Positions 1-10,800 of a DNA stretch of 64,000 nucleotides are shown in pieces (within the stretch, counting starts at the first letter, position 1; each line of letters starts with the position of its first letter). The translations under genes were made by a program, and so were the position numbers. The stretch lies in the NCBI GenBank assembly GCA_002839855.1, contig PGYV01000004.1, positions 7,556 through 71,555 on the forward strand. The letters run 5' to 3'. The stretch comes from Candidatus Goldiibacteriota bacterium HGW-Goldbacteria-1 (GTDB taxonomy: Bacteria > Oederibacteriota > PGYV01). A model generated the notes under the pieces. It was given only the letters and a program-made list of their open reading frames with translations, searched no databases and had not been told where the DNA came from.

Positions 1-107
1 ATGATCTTATCTCTGTCTTCCGCTTATGCTTAATTGCTTATAGCTTATGATCTTATCTCTATCTTCCGCTTATGCTTAACTGCCTATAGCTTAACTGCTT
101 AAACCCT
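1..107. repeat. Tandem repeat array downstream of htpX
   Basis: Two imperfect copies of a unit of about 55 nt built from the words CTTATGATCTTATCTCT, TTCCGCTTATGCTTAA and CTGCCTATAG. The array directly follows the htpX stop on the minus strand. Related words recur at 1176-1212 and 1285-1320. No coding potential is seen. Confidence 0.75.
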
Positions 108-929
108 TCTCCATTTTTCCAGATTCGCTTTTCTCTGGGCGAAGGTCGGGTGGGTGGAAAACAGGCTTGCAAGCATGCCTGCGGTAAAGGGGCTGGCGAT
201 AAGCATGTGCTGTGTTGCCGGGGTGGCGTGGGTGGGAAGCTGTTTTTTCATTCCGCCTGTTATGGCTTCAAGCGCTGATATTAAATCCTGCGGCCTGCCT
301 GTAATGTTGGCGGCTTCCGTGTCAGCGGCGTATTCCATGGAACGTGAAATCATCATCTGTACAAGAATAGCCGCTATCGGCCCAAGTATCATTATTAAAA
401 TTCCGCCCATACCGCCGCCGTTATCGTCATCCCTTCCGCCAAAAAACATCGCAAAACGCGAAAGCATCATTATGGCGCCTGCCGCGGACGCGGCAATTGT
501 GCCTGTTAAAATATCACGGTGTTTAACGTGCGAAAGTTCATGTGCAAGCACAGCTTCAAGCTGGCGCTGGTCAAGTGTATTTAATAATCCCGTGGTTACC
601 GCCACAACTGCGTTATTGGGGTTTCTTCCCGTGGCAAAAGCGTTTGGCGAAGGTTCATTGACAATATATACTTTAGGCATTGGAAGCTGCGCAATGGTTG
701 AAAGCCTTTGAACCGCGGCGTAAAGCTGCGGTGCCTGCTGCGGCGTTACCGGCTGGGCTTTGTATGCCCTAAGCACCATTTTATCTGAAAACCAGTAACT
801 GAAAAAATTCATGCCCACGGATACAGCCAGCGCAATCATCATGCCCTGCTGCCCGCCGAAATAATTTCCTATAAACATAAATAACGCCACAAAACCTGTC
901 ATTAACAGCATTGTTTTAAAGTAATTCAT
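99..929 (-). CDS. htpX: HtpX-type M48 zinc metalloprotease
   Basis: Membrane zinc endopeptidase of the M48B family, which in known bacteria degrades misfolded membrane proteins. The zinc motif HELSH is at residues 130-134, with the third ligand glutamate probably in MEYAAD (198-203). Two N-terminal hydrophobic helices (about 5-45) and two more between the zinc motif and that glutamate (about 142-160, 175-193) fit the HtpX topology. At 276 aa the length is close to the usual 280-300 aa. A strong AGGAGG site lies just upstream of ATG. Between it and the terminator at 973-1008 is a CCCCTT-T-AAGGGG palindrome (958-970) that could be an operator. Residues 165-175 form an Asp/Gly-rich loop. Confidence 0.93.
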   Translation of the reverse strand: MNYFKTMLLMTGFVALFMFIGNYFGGQQGMMIALAVSVGMNFFSYWFSDKMVLRAYKAQPVTPQQAPQLYAAVQRLSTIAQLPMPKVYIVNEPSPNAFATGRNPNNAVVAVTTGLLNTLDQRQLEAVLAHELSHVKHRDILTGTIAASAAGAIMMLSRFAMFFGGRDDDNGGGMGGILIMILGPIAAILVQMMISRSMEYAADTEAANITGRPQDLISALEAITGGMKKQLPTHATPATQHMLIASPFTAGMLASLFSTHPTFAQRKANLEKWRRV

Positions 930-972
930 GTTATTACCTCCTGAATTAATAATATTTCCCCTTTAAGGGGAT

Positions 973-1008
973 AAAAAAAAGGCGGAACACGTATTAACGC
1001 GCCCCGCC
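973..1008 (-). terminator. Rho-independent terminator upstream of htpX
   Basis: On the minus strand a 12-bp stem (GGCGGGGCGCGT, TAAT loop, ACGTGTTCCGCC, including G-U pairs) is followed by eight T. It would end transcription coming from the PilZ gene before htpX begins. Confidence 0.8.
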
Positions 1009-1221
1009 CCTTTATCAAACAGAGTTTTTTTAAGTCAACTGCCGCGGGCTGCCTGCTCCGCCATAGCAACTTTGATCGCTGCTACGGCCGGGAAAGGGTT
1101 CGCCTGCTACTTCTTACTTCAAAAACTAGACGCGATATATCGCGTCTCTACATTATCCGTTTTTTACCTTTTTTTCCGCTTATGCTTATCTGCCTTATGC
1201 TTAATTGCTTATTTTTAACAC

Positions 1222-1253
1222 CAACTGCCGCACCCTAAAGGGTGCGCCTACCA
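1222..1253 (+). repeat. Hairpin repeat unit (GCACCC/GGGTGC stem)
   Basis: The frame CAACTGCC, a hairpin GCACCC-TAAA-GGGTGC, then GCCTACCA. The same frame with other stem bases recurs around 7.4-7.8, 13.7-13.9 and 49.3 kb. Confidence 0.75.
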
Positions 1254-1325
1254 CATCCAGAACAAAATACTGCCAAACCTTTTTCGCTTATGCTTATCTG
1301 CCTTATGCTTAATTGCTTATGTTTT

Positions 1326-1694
1326 CTATCCCACCACATCTTCTATCATTTTCTTGTCTTCATCTTTTAAAACAAGAAATTCTATGCCTATCCTGTACCT
1401 TTTAATATTGGAATCCTTTGCCACCCAGCGTACTTCCGCGAATGTTATTACCGGCTCTTTGCGGCCTTCCACCGTGAATTCAAGGCGCAATATCTGGTCA
1501 GGTACAAGTTCCATTTCGTCAAGCAGCTGAATGCCGCCTATGCTTATATTGGCGCTTTCAGTCACTTTTCTTGAAGCCTGCCTTTTAATATCGTCAATTT
1601 CATTGGGGATTGATACCACTTTATATGACACGGATATCTTTTTATCCGTCCTCTTAAACTTTCTTCTTTCAATGTAAAGTTCGCTGTCTGTCAT
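1326..1694 (-). CDS. PilZ domain protein
   Basis: A single-domain PilZ protein of 122 aa, a family that binds cyclic di-GMP. The RxxxR motif is at residues 11-15 (RKFKR). The second motif is NISIGG at 49-54, in place of the usual D/NxSxxG. A charged insertion of about 25 residues separates the first strand from that motif, as in the two PilZ-like proteins at 37-38 kb. No effector domain or membrane segment is present, so it may act as an adaptor. It is followed by a spacer with repeats and a terminator. Confidence 0.82.
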   Translation of the reverse strand: MTDSELYIERRKFKRTDKKISVSYKVVSIPNEIDDIKRQASRKVTESANISIGGIQLLDEMELVPDQILRLEFTVEGRKEPVITFAEVRWVAKDSNIKRYRIGIEFLVLKDEDKKMIEDVVG

Positions 1695-1790
1695 ATTTAA
1701 CCCCTTTCATTAGTTTATAACACTATTATAAACCTAATAAATTTACCTGTCAATACAGCAAGTAACGGATGATAATCTCTATCTTGAAAT

Positions 1791-1822
1791 AAAAAAAGGG
1801 CGGCGGTTAAAACCGCTGCCCT
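1791..1822 (-). terminator. Terminator after the 994-aa repeat protein gene
   Basis: On the minus strand a GGGCAGCGGTTTTAACCGCCGCCC hairpin is followed by seven T, about 20 nt past the stop codon of the secreted protein gene. Confidence 0.85.
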
Positions 1823-1840
1823 TAAAAGAGAGTTTATTAT

Positions 1841-4825
1841 TTAATTAAGGTTCTCGCCGTCATCCACGGTAAGAGCTTTAAATAAAACAGCTTTTACTTT
1901 CTTAACTTCCCTCTCCCCTGAATCTTTCTGCCCTTCAATATAAATTACGTAAACGCCGCTTGCAACTGACGCCCCGCCCGCGGACCTTGCGTTCCAGGAC
2001 AGGCTGCCCGCAGCCCTGTCTGCCTTAAATTCTTTTACAAGTTCGCCTGTAATATTATAAATCTTTACCCTTACCGTACCGGGCCCCGCGTTTGCCCAGG
2101 CAATTGTCATAGGCAGATTAAGTTCCGGTATCACATAGTACGGATTAGGATACGCTTTTACCTCTCCAAGCGCGTCATTGCCGGATTCATTTAGTATGGT
2201 GACCGACTTTGAAGCCTCTGTTTTAAACCCGTCAGATGTCTTTACTTCCACCTGTATTTCATAAACGCCTGAAGACACCATCTTGCCTTCGTTATTTTTT
2301 CCATCCCATGACATGGACGCACCGTCAGCATAGTTTATAATTACATCCGGATTATCTTTGCCTATTATCATTACATCTTCTATGCCAAGGCTTATCCTGC
2401 CCGCAGTGGCTTTACGTTCTTCTATCCTGCGCACCAGTTCTCCCGCGCTGTTGAAGATATTTATCCTTACATATTCTTCGCTTCTTAAAAGCTGTACTTC
2501 CCTGTTTGTGGTTTCAAGGTGTCCGTATTCATCCTTTACCGATACCTTTATATAATAAAGCCCGTTGGTTAATGCCTGCCCGTTGTCATTGGAACCATCC
2601 CATGCGAACTTAATTTCAAGGCCGCCAAGCTGATCCGGCGTCATAAGTCCGGGCATTATGAATTCAAGAGGGTTTATGTTGCCGTTAATATCCATGTCAT
2701 ACGGGTCATATACTTCTGAATCTTTGCCGTTAATACGCATATAAAGGTCGCCTATATTCTCTGATATCCTTACTTCGCAGATTAGTTTCACGCGCTCGCC
2801 CGCTTCGTTGTAGGCTTCAATCTTTAATACATACGGGAACGGCACAGGGGTAAGGGTAATAGTTGGCGTCGGTGTATTGGTCTGGGACATTGTATTGGTA
2901 ACCGTTGCCGTAAACGTGGGCGTCGGTGTGGAAGTTAAAGTAATAGTAAGCGTAACCGTTTGCGTGGCAGAAGGTGTGGCAGTGGGTGTGGATGTCCTTG
3001 TAATAGTTACCGTAGATGAAGGTGTTGCCGTCGGTGACGGTGTATTTGTCATCGTGCTTGTGGGGGTAAATGTCGGAGAAACAGTATTAGTCGGGGTTGC
3101 TGTAGGCGTGCTTGTAGTTGTCACCGTGCTTGTAGGCGTCGCGGTTTTTGTGTGTGTAACAGAAACAGACGGCGTTGCTGTGGGTGTGGGTGTATTTGTT
3201 TCTGTATTTGTCCTTGTTATGGTAACAGTGGAAGAAGGCGTAGCTGTAGGCGTAGGGGTACTTGAAAGCGTTACCGTAGGTGTATTTGTATAAGTGGCAA
3301 AAAAGGTGACCGTAATTGTGGGAGTGGCGGTTGAAGTTGGCGTGTCAGTCCTTGTAACTGTAATAGTTGCCGAAGGTGTTGCAGTTGGCGTGGCTGTATA
3401 TGTAATGGTTGTTGTGGCGGTATTCGTTACTGTGGATGTCGGTGTCGCGGTTTTTGTGTCCGTAGGCGTCGGTGTGGCTGTGCGGGTAACCGTGATAGTG
3501 GGAGTGTTTGTCATACTTTCCCAGTAAGTTATAGTAATTGTGGGTGTAGGTGTATTTGTAGCAGTATTAGTCCTTGTTATCGTCACTGTGGCGGTAAACG
3601 TCACAGTAGGCGTTGCGGTAAATGTCACTGTTCCGGTGGCAGTTGGCGTGGCTGTTGGCGAAGAAGTAACCGTGGATGTAGGCGTGGATGTTATCGTAAT
3701 TGTCCTTGTCGGAGTGGCAGTGGGCGTATTTGTCATTGTATCAAAAAATGTAATTGTAACTGTGGGTGTGGAAGTATTTGTGGGCGTACTTGTCCTTGTA
3801 ACCGTAACTGTGGAAGTGGGTGTGGCAGTCATAGTTGCCGTATATGTTATCGTGGTTGTGGCAGTCAGCGTATTAGTTGAAGTAGATGTGGAAGTAGGCG
3901 TGGCTGTCCTTGACATTGTAGGTGTTGATGTATTAGTCACTGTAACCGTGGGCGTTGAAGTCAGCGTCTGGGTTGAAGTGCGCGTGGATGTCCTTGTGGC
4001 TGTCATGGTATTTGTAAATGTGATTGTCCTTGTAACTGTCCTTGTGGCTGTCATTGTGGATGTGGGTGTGGGCGTGGGTGATTCAAGTATCGGCTGAATT
4101 TCAACGGTTGCAACAGATGTCATAAACGGCGTACCCGCTGCATTTTTCACCCAGCCGACGTTAGTGACAGATTCAAAAGTGTGTGTTGGTGTGGCCGTGG
4201 GCACTGAACATGGAAGGACTCCTGAGTCCGGATCCACAGTTCCCCCGGTATCTAACCATTCATCTTCAAGCACACCGCCCCTGAATAAAGCCACATGTGC
4301 GTAATCTGAATATACAGTGGTGCTTTCCGGGGGATGACTATAATCATCGCAGCCGCCGTCAAAAGGGTTTATCCATCCGTTAAGGTATATTTCCATACTT
4401 CCTGCCATCCATCCGCCTGCCGCTATAGGATTCTGGGGTGTAAAAGGCACTGATACTTGAACAGTAGCGTGGTCTGCAGCACACGGATAAGCAGTCTGAA
4501 CAAGCGCGCCTACGCTTCCCTGCTGGTTCCAACCCGCCGTTGAAGGATATGCTGAAGTATAATTTCCGTTAACCTGCGGTGAATTAACAAGATATGTACC
4601 TGCATTGTCAAACCACGTCACAATATTAAAAGGCCCCGATACAGGCGCGCCGGTATTATTTATAATCGCAAACTGCAGCCTGAAACCGCCCATGGCGCAG
4701 GGGTCGGCAATAAGCCTGGTCTTAAGGTCAAGCCCTGAAGCGCCAAAAGAATATGAAGCAGACAGAAAAACAACTGCCAGTGAAAACAACACCCTGTTTA
4801 ATCTGCTGTTCATTTTTAACTTCAT
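1841..4825 (-). CDS. Secreted Thr/Pro-repeat protein with FlgD-like C-terminal domains
   Basis: A large exported protein (994 aa) of unknown function. ATG at 4825 is chosen because GGAG lies 6 nt before it and the signal peptide then starts properly (basic [11 protein letters not shown], hydrophobic core, SFG-AS cleavage). An N-terminal beta-rich domain (about 30-230) resembles the surface-protein CARDB type. It is followed by roughly 400 residues of TPTxTxT repeats, a likely extended glycosylatable stalk. Three beta domains follow: two carry the FlgD-Ig pattern ([24 protein letters not shown]), and the last has YPNPYYV...[10 protein letters not shown]...[10 protein letters not shown], resembling type IX sorting domains. 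It is 22 nt downstream of the DUF11-like gene, so probably co-transcribed. I infer surface attachment; the export route is not shown. Confidence 0.75.
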   Translation of the reverse strand: MKLKMNSRLNRVLFSLAVVFLSASYSFGASGLDLKTRLIADPCAMGGFRLQFAIINNTGAPVSGPFNIVTWFDNAGTYLVNSPQVNGNYTSAYPSTAGWNQQGSVGALVQTAYPCAADHATVQVSVPFTPQNPIAAGGWMAGSMEIYLNGWINPFDGGCDDYSHPPESTTVYSDYAHVALFRGGVLEDEWLDTGGTVDPDSGVLPCSVPTATPTHTFESVTNVGWVKNAAGTPFMTSVATVEIQPILESPTPTPTSTMTATRTVTRTITFTNTMTATRTSTRTSTQTLTSTPTVTVTNTSTPTMSRTATPTSTSTSTNTLTATTTITYTATMTATPTSTVTVTRTSTPTNTSTPTVTITFFDTMTNTPTATPTRTITITSTPTSTVTSSPTATPTATGTVTFTATPTVTFTATVTITRTNTATNTPTPTITITYWESMTNTPTITVTRTATPTPTDTKTATPTSTVTNTATTTITYTATPTATPSATITVTRTDTPTSTATPTITVTFFATYTNTPTVTLSSTPTPTATPSSTVTITRTNTETNTPTPTATPSVSVTHTKTATPTSTVTTTSTPTATPTNTVSPTFTPTSTMTNTPSPTATPSSTVTITRTSTPTATPSATQTVTLTITLTSTPTPTFTATVTNTMSQTNTPTPTITLTPVPFPYVLKIEAYNEAGERVKLICEVRISENIGDLYMRINGKDSEVYDPYDMDINGNINPLEFIMPGLMTPDQLGGLEIKFAWDGSNDNGQALTNGLYYIKVSVKDEYGHLETTNREVQLLRSEEYVRINIFNSAGELVRRIEERKATAGRISLGIEDVMIIGKDNPDVIINYADGASMSWDGKNNEGKMVSSGVYEIQVEVKTSDGFKTEASKSVTILNESGNDALGEVKAYPNPYYVIPELNLPMTIAWANAGPGTVRVKIYNITGELVKEFKADRAAGSLSWNARSAGGASVASGVYVIYIEGQKDSGEREVKKVKAVLFKALTVDDGENLN

Positions 4826-4847
4826 AAACATCTCCATAAATTAGAAC

Positions 4848-7130
4848 TTAATTTATTGTGCCTCTCCAGCTTACGCAGCCGGAAGCGCCCGGAAGCTGAG
4901 TCCCGATATTCCATGTAATCGTTCCACTTGTGGCGCCTACTGATACTCCGGTGCCGCCGTTATTAATACCGGTTACCGTAGTCCTTGGCGGTATTGGGTC
5001 AGTTATCACAATATTTGAAGGAAGCTCGCCTGTATTTTCCCAGCAAAGAGTAAACGTCACTTCATCGCCAAGGTCTATAATATTCGGATTTGCAGTTTTA
5101 ACAAGGGAAACATCTTCAATGCAGTTAACCGTAAGCACAACATCATTTGATATCTGTGTTACACCTACACCGTTTATTGACGCATTGTTTGTTATCGGGT
5201 CACAGGAAATAACTTCCGCCCACCAAGTAAACGTGCCCGCTTCGTCGCCTGTAACAGTAAAACCCGATGTCCACTGCAATCCGGTATTATTTATAGTATG
5301 CGGCAGCGGCGAAGAAGAACCGCGGTATATAAGCTGTGTTTCCGGATAATTATCTGTTACTGTTATGGGTTCAGTTCCCGTGAACCTTGGTTCGTAAATT
5401 ACAAAGTTATTGTATAAATCATCAACGCAGCAGTTGTCGCCGCCCTGGTTTGCAACACCGGTTTTCCACGTGCCGGAAGCACAGGATGAATTGGCAGGAG
5501 GAGAAGTGTCTGTCCAGGTTACAACCCAGCCGCCGGGTTCGGGGTCGCCCTTTACCCATACTTTAGCGCGGAACTGATAATCACTTAAAGCTTCAACCTT
5601 CATTGTATACCACTTGTTGGTTTCAATATCCATCGGCGTTGTGCCCGAAGCCGGCCATATACAGGTTGCAGGATCACCATTACAGCGCTGGAATCCCAAT
5701 GAACCGTTGCCGTTGCCGCCTATTGTTACGTCAACAGACAATACCGCGGAATAAGCTATGGCGCCCGCGCCGCTTACATTATTATTTCTTATAAACACAA
5801 GGGCATCCGCGCCTTCGTATGACGCTTCTATCATTATATCTGTCATTATTATCCCTGTGCAAAAAGTTGTGGGTTCATTATGAAGAAGGCCGGGATAAAC
5901 ATGATCCGGAGAAGAACCCCTTAAATATCTGTCGCCTGTGCCGCACGGGTCTTCAATTGTCCATCCGTCGCCTACACCACCCGGCGCCGCAATTGACCAG
6001 CCCGATGGCGGATTTGCCCCGCCAACGGAATTATTATCAAAAGGTTCATACACTATTAACTTAGAACCCTGCAGGTCATATTCAACAAAATATGTGATTG
6101 TGTCGTGAAGGTTAATCTGCGTGACAGACTGAGATTTTGAAATATTTAAAGCCGGTTCGCCGACTACTAAATTTGCGGTTGACGTTTTGGTTAACGCGCC
6201 AATTTTACCTGTTGCTGTATTGCTTATTGTCGTACCATCAGCAAGGTCTGTGTTCATCCTTAAAAGCACCCAAACCGTTCCTTCAGCTTTACCCTGAACT
6301 CCTGTCCTGTTTGGCAGCGTCCAGGTTAAAGTCTGCGGCAGCGGTCCCACAGTGTAAGAACTTACTATTCCTGAAGGACCCGCAGATACAATACTTACTC
6401 CAGGCAAATTAGGCAGCGGGTCTGTTATTACAAGCTGCCCGTTCTGATATGAATAATCAATTGAATACACAAACAAATCGCCGGCATCCTGTAAATTGCC
6501 TTCAACTTTTTTATTAATCGTAAAATCAGGATCCAGAAGCGGTATTGACCAGGATACTGAATCGTGCTGGCATGTGCCGTCAAAAGTTGTCCATTCCCCG
6601 CCGCCTATATTAGAATCTTTCATCCCGGCGTGAAGGTAAAGCGTTGTATTATTACAACCCGGAAAACTGTCAGCAGAAGGTACCCTGATTGTGTATTCCC
6701 TGTAATAAGTAAACCCGCTCCCGCTTGGGCAAAGAGTGCAGTTATATCCTGTTGTTACGCCTGACTGGTTGTTTGCTTCGCACCCTATACTGTTATCCGT
6801 GCCGCCCGGCATACCCACAGGCGTAAGGTTTGACTGGCAGGGTACATTCTGCTTGCCGTAAACAACAAACATCTGCCCCTGTCCTGAAAGCTGTGCGTTT
6901 AAAAGGGTGGGCGAAGTGCTTATTGCCATAGCCAATGAACCATCGCTGCAGCATTGCGAACAATATGTTATTCTTACAACAGCAGTTTCACCAAAATTTG
7001 GATTCGGAGGGGTAATAGAAAGGTCAAGAATATTAGGCTGAGCCATAACAATTAATGGCAGAAGTATTACAAACGCCGCAATAGCAGCTGTTAAAAATAT
7101 TTTTTTTCTTTTACTTACGGGTGCCGTCAT
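4848..7130 (-). CDS. Secreted DUF11-like repeat protein
   Basis: An exported protein of 760 aa. ATG at 7130 has AGAGGAG just upstream and starts a classic signal peptide (MTAPVSKRKK, hydrophobic core, VMAQ); an extension to 7217 lacks these. After a Cys-rich N-terminal region (about 30-200) come DUF11-type beta domains with typical phrases such as FTINKKVEGNLQDAGD, LNISKSQSVTQINLHD and VSLVKTANPNIIDLGD. An inserted lectin/glucanase-like region lies around 400-580 (ending FVIYEPRF). DUF11 domains occur in bacterial surface proteins as spacers. It stops inside the last DUF11 unit with no anchor or sorting domain, unlike its two neighbours. It is first in an operon with the Thr/Pro-repeat protein. 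Confidence 0.72.
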   Translation of the reverse strand: MTAPVSKRKKIFLTAAIAAFVILLPLIVMAQPNILDLSITPPNPNFGETAVVRITYCSQCCSDGSLAMAISTSPTLLNAQLSGQGQMFVVYGKQNVPCQSNLTPVGMPGGTDNSIGCEANNQSGVTTGYNCTLCPSGSGFTYYREYTIRVPSADSFPGCNNTTLYLHAGMKDSNIGGGEWTTFDGTCQHDSVSWSIPLLDPDFTINKKVEGNLQDAGDLFVYSIDYSYQNGQLVITDPLPNLPGVSIVSAGPSGIVSSYTVGPLPQTLTWTLPNRTGVQGKAEGTVWVLLRMNTDLADGTTISNTATGKIGALTKTSTANLVVGEPALNISKSQSVTQINLHDTITYFVEYDLQGSKLIVYEPFDNNSVGGANPPSGWSIAAPGGVGDGWTIEDPCGTGDRYLRGSSPDHVYPGLLHNEPTTFCTGIIMTDIMIEASYEGADALVFIRNNNVSGAGAIAYSAVLSVDVTIGGNGNGSLGFQRCNGDPATCIWPASGTTPMDIETNKWYTMKVEALSDYQFRAKVWVKGDPEPGGWVVTWTDTSPPANSSCASGTWKTGVANQGGDNCCVDDLYNNFVIYEPRFTGTEPITVTDNYPETQLIYRGSSSPLPHTINNTGLQWTSGFTVTGDEAGTFTWWAEVISCDPITNNASINGVGVTQISNDVVLTVNCIEDVSLVKTANPNIIDLGDEVTFTLCWENTGELPSNIVITDPIPPRTTVTGINNGGTGVSVGATSGTITWNIGTQLPGASGCVSWRGTIN

Positions 7131-7424
7131 GATTTTTTCTCCTCTTTTCGGCAATTTTTTCCCGTTATAATAAGCGTCGATTAAAACATCCCTAATTTCC
7201 GCGAGGCGTGCGGACAATTCGCCCCTTAAATTCTTCTTCCTTATTATTAGACAACCCGCCCGGTAAAAAGTTCCGTTTTAGTAATCCTATTTTAACTGGT
7301 AAAACCCGCTTTGTCAAACGATTAAAAAGGATAAAAATCAGAAAGCTTAGATGCTTAGACGGTTAGAGGCTTGGCTTAAAAACACGAGGGACGGATGCAC
7401 GGAGGGACAGAGGGACGGAAGTAA

Positions 7425-7480
7425 GATCGGCGGTTCAGTTTTAGATCTGGTAGACGCGGGTCTTTAGCCCGCGGCAGTTG
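7425..7480 (-). repeat. Inverted repeat copy A (hairpin family)
   Basis: On the minus strand the frame CAACTGCCGC, hairpin GCGGG-CTAAAGA-CCCGC, GTCTACCAGATCTAA. A nearly identical inverted partner lies at 13864-13919, so the pair brackets the 1857-aa gene. Confidence 0.8.
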
Positions 7481-7520
7481 ATTTTAAAGTTTGGTGTTTT
7501 TTTATGTTTTGTTGTGGACT

Positions 7521-7550
7521 TGGTAGGTGCGCCTTTTAAGGTGCGGTTGG
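7521..7550 (-). repeat. Hairpin repeat unit
   Basis: On the minus strand CCAACCGCACCTTAAAAGGC followed by GCACCTACCA. It has the family frame with a weaker CACCTT/AAGGCG-type stem. Confidence 0.6.
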
Positions 7551-7651
7551 AGCGAGCCTGTAAACGAAAGTATTATGGGACAGTTGATTTTAGTTTTAAG
7601 ATTTGATTTTTTTAGTATTTTTTTCGGTATAAAAGCGCGATTTTTTTTATT

Positions 7652-7714
7652 CAACTACCGCACATAATACCGAACAATTTTATTATAGGTTCGTTATTAA
7701 AAGGTGCGCCTACC
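7652..7714 (+). repeat. Inverted repeat copy B (long hairpin unit)
   Basis: The family frame CAACTACCGCAC...GGTGCGCCTACCA encloses an extra hairpin with a loop of about 13 nt, of the form ATACCGAAC...GTTCGTTAT. The inverted partner at 13775-13838 matches over about 63 nt with five substitutions and one gap. One pair of substitutions is compensatory (GAAC/GTTC against GAGC/GCTC). Confidence 0.8.
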
Positions 7715-7737
7715 AACCATTAAACAAAACATAAAAT

Positions 7738-7763
7738 CCGCGGGCTAAAGACCCGCGTCTACC
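7738..7763 (+). repeat. Hairpin repeat unit (GCGGG/CCCGC stem)
   Basis: CCGCGGGCTAAAGACCCGCG followed by TCTACCA. It has the same stem and loop as copy A, in the opposite orientation. Confidence 0.7.
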
Positions 7764-7858
7764 ACTACATAATACAATTATAAACTTTAGACCCAAATGA
7801 TTTTTCTTCCGACCTTCCGTCCCTCCGTCCCTCCGTGCATCCGTCCCTCGGCCTTTAT

Positions 7859-10800
7859 TTACGGTATCAGCTCCACTTCCAGATTATTCCCCACAACAAC
7901 CGCTAATTTTAACGTCCTGTTTTCCCTCTCGCCGGTGTCTTTCTGCGCCTCTATCCTGCATATATACAGCCCTCCGGATACCACTTCTCCGCCGGCGCTT
8001 GTTAAATCCCATTGTATATATCCCTTATTCAATTCAACCCCGAACTTTCTTATAAGTTCGCCTTTTATATTATATATTTTTATCCGCGCCGTGCCCTGCG
8101 TAATCGCGCTCCACGCTATGGTAACAGGTGTAAGCGGCCCGTTAGTTACAAAATGCGGGTTTGGGAATATCCTTACTTCTCCCAGCAATTCGCCATTGCC
8201 CTCTTTAATAATTGTTATTGTCTTTGACGCTAATATTGAATAATTATCCCCTGTCTTTATTTCAACCTGTACTTCATACAGCCCGGAATCCACAAGGCGG
8301 CCTTCCGCGTTTCTACCGTCCCATTCAATTGACTGTCCGGGCGCGTAATTAATTATTACCTTTGACTTATTTCCTATAAGGGCGGTCTCTTCAAGCCCAA
8401 GGCTTACAGCGGTGCCAAAAAGCGTGGGCGCTTCTATCCTGTGCACAAGCTCTCCCGCGGTGTTGAATATATTTATCCTTACGTACTCTTCTTTATTTAA
8501 TACCTGAATATCCACTATCCTTGTATCCACGCTGCCATACTCATTAGCTATGGAAATTTTTATGTAGTAAGCCCCGTTGCTTACTTTCTGTCCGCTGTCT
8601 GATGTGCCGTCCCACGGATATTCAGCCGCAAAATCGCCGCCCTGCTGGTCAGAAGTCTGAACTCCCGGGAATTTTATTACCACATCTTCAGCATGAGGGT
8701 TAATAGTGGCTGATTCAAGCCCGTTAATAAGCAGTATAACATCTTCTATAAGGTCTGAAATTCCCGCCGCGGCAACAGTTTTTACTTTTTCTCCCGCTGA
8801 ATTATAAATATCAATGTGCATCATATAAGGCAGCGGCACAGGAGTAAGTGTGGCAGTGGGTGTCGGCGTATTTGTAGGCGAGAATGTATTTGTCAGTGTG
8901 ATTGTAAAAGTAACTGTCGGCGTTGAAGTAAGCGTCACTGTGGGCGTAGCTGTTGTAGTTGCGGTAGGAGTGTTTGTCAGCGTCATCGTGGGGCTTCCGG
9001 TTACGGTTGATGTAGGCGTCGCGGTCAGTGTTGATGTAGGCGTCGCGGTTATTGTTATTGTGGGCGTGGCAGTCTGCGTTGAAGTGGGCGATATCGTATT
9101 TGTGGGAGTAGCTGTCGGCGTATTTGTCGGTGTATTTGTGCTTGTGGCGGTAAACGTGGAAGTAATTGTAATTGTCGGCGTACCGGTAAGCGTGGCTGTC
9201 GGCGTTGAAGTCAGTGTTATCGTGGGCGTGTTAGTCTGCGAAATAGTATTGCTGGGTGTAGCAGTTGGCGTAATTGTCTCTGTTATTGTCATTGTGGCCG
9301 TCATTGTTGATGTCTGCGTTATTGTAACCGTTATCGTAAGCGTCGCTGACGGGGTTGCGGTAAGCGTGACAGTGGGGGTGCTTGTCTGCGAAACCGTATC
9401 CGTTGGCGTTGCCGTAGGCGTAATTGTATCTGTAATAGTGGCTGTCGCGGTTAAAGTTGAAGTATGTGTTATTGTGGCGGTGGCTGTAAGCGTTGATGTT
9501 TCTGTTGATGTTAAAGTGACGGTCGGCGTGTCTGTGGATGTATTTTCAGCGGTAACTGTAACACTTGGCGTGGCGGTAAAAGTAATAGTGGGAGTATCTG
9601 TCTGCGATACCGTATCCGACGGAGTTGCTGTCAGCGTTACCGTGGGCGTTGAAGTAAATGTTATTGTCCCTGTCGCCGTATGCGTAATTGTAGGCGACGC
9701 GGTTACTGTCGCCGTAGGCGTTGCCGTGATTGTAATAGTGGGAGTATCTGTCTGTGATACCGTATCCGAAGGTGTTGCAGTGAAAGTTATTGTCGGCGTT
9801 GAAGTATATGTTATTGTCCCTGTCGCCGTATGCGTAATTGTAGGCGATGCGGTTACTGTCGCCGTAGGCGTTGCCGTTATAGTAATAGTGGGAGTATCTG
9901 TCTGCGATACCGTATCCGAAGGTGTTGCCGTAAATGTTATTGTGGGCGTTGAAGTATATGTCACCGTCCCTGTTGCTGTCGGTGTTGCAGTAGGCGAAGA
10001 TGTAATAGTTGCTGTGGGCGTTGCGGTTATTGTAATTGTCGGCGTGTCTGTCTGCGATACCGTATCCGAAGGTGTTGCCGTAAATGTTATTGTGGGTGTT
10101 GAAGTATATGTCACCGTCCCTGTTGCTGTCGGTGTTGCAGTGGGTGAAGATGTAATAGTTGCTGTGGGCGTTGCGGTTATTGTAATTGTCGGCGTGTCTG
10201 TCTGCGATACTGTATCAGTGGGTGTAACCGTAAGCGTCTGCGTGGGCGTTGATGTAAATGTTATTGTGGAAGTTGGCGTATCCAAAACCGTATTTGTAGA
10301 TGTTGGTGTGGCCGTAAATGTGATTGTCGGAGTGTCTGTCTGCGAAACTGAATTTGTAGGCGTGGCGGTTAACGTCTGCGTTGGCGTTGCCGTAAATGTT
10401 ATTGTCCCGGTCGCCGTAAACGTAACCGTGGGCGATGAAGTAATTGTTGCCGTGGGCGTTGCTGTAATTGTAATAGTGGGTGTATTAGTACGCGATACTG
10501 TATTGGTCGGCGTCGCAGTTAAAGTCTGCGTAGGCGTTGCCGTATACGTTATTGTCTGTGTCGCGCTTGGCGTTGCAGTAGGTGATGATGTAATTGTTGC
10601 TGTCCGCGTTGCTGTTACAGTAATTGTAGGAGTATTAGTCTGCGATATTGTATTTGTGGGTGTTGCCGTTAATGTGTTCGTTGGCGTTGATGTATAAGTT
10701 ACTGTCCCCGTTGCCGTCGGCGTTGCTGTAGGTGATGATGTGATTGTTGCTGTCCGTGTTGCTGTTACAGTAATTGTGGGGGTATTTGTCTGCGATATTG

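Larger units (their letters stand above)
930..1325. other. Repeat-rich spacer between htpX and the PilZ gene
   Basis: This 396-bp spacer holds no gene. It contains the terminator at 973-1008, a 20-nt perfect palindrome AGACGCGATA/TATCGCGTCT at 1128-1147, one unit of the AACTGCCGC...CTACCA hairpin family at 1222-1253, a degenerate half unit near 1036, and two copies of a CGCTTATGCTTATCTGCC word array (1176-1212 and 1285-1320). Confidence 0.7.
7131..7858. other. Repeat-rich spacer between the giant secreted protein genes
   Basis: This 728-bp spacer has no supportable gene. It is a mosaic of a GAGGGACGGATGCACGGAGG word array (7383-7424), four hairpin-family units (7425-7480, 7521-7550, 7652-7714, 7738-7763) and an oppositely oriented word array CCTTCCGTCCCTCCG (7803-7852). 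The first and last arrays could pair with each other. Confidence 0.7.

Noticed and set aside
8850-10697. Long plus-strand open frame (615 codons, Val/Gly-rich) opposite the giant secreted gene
   Set aside because: It arises because the complement of ACN/CCN repeat codons lacks stops. It has no ribosome site, no domain and the same periodic pattern as the repeat; similar frames opposite 2877-4097 have the same cause.
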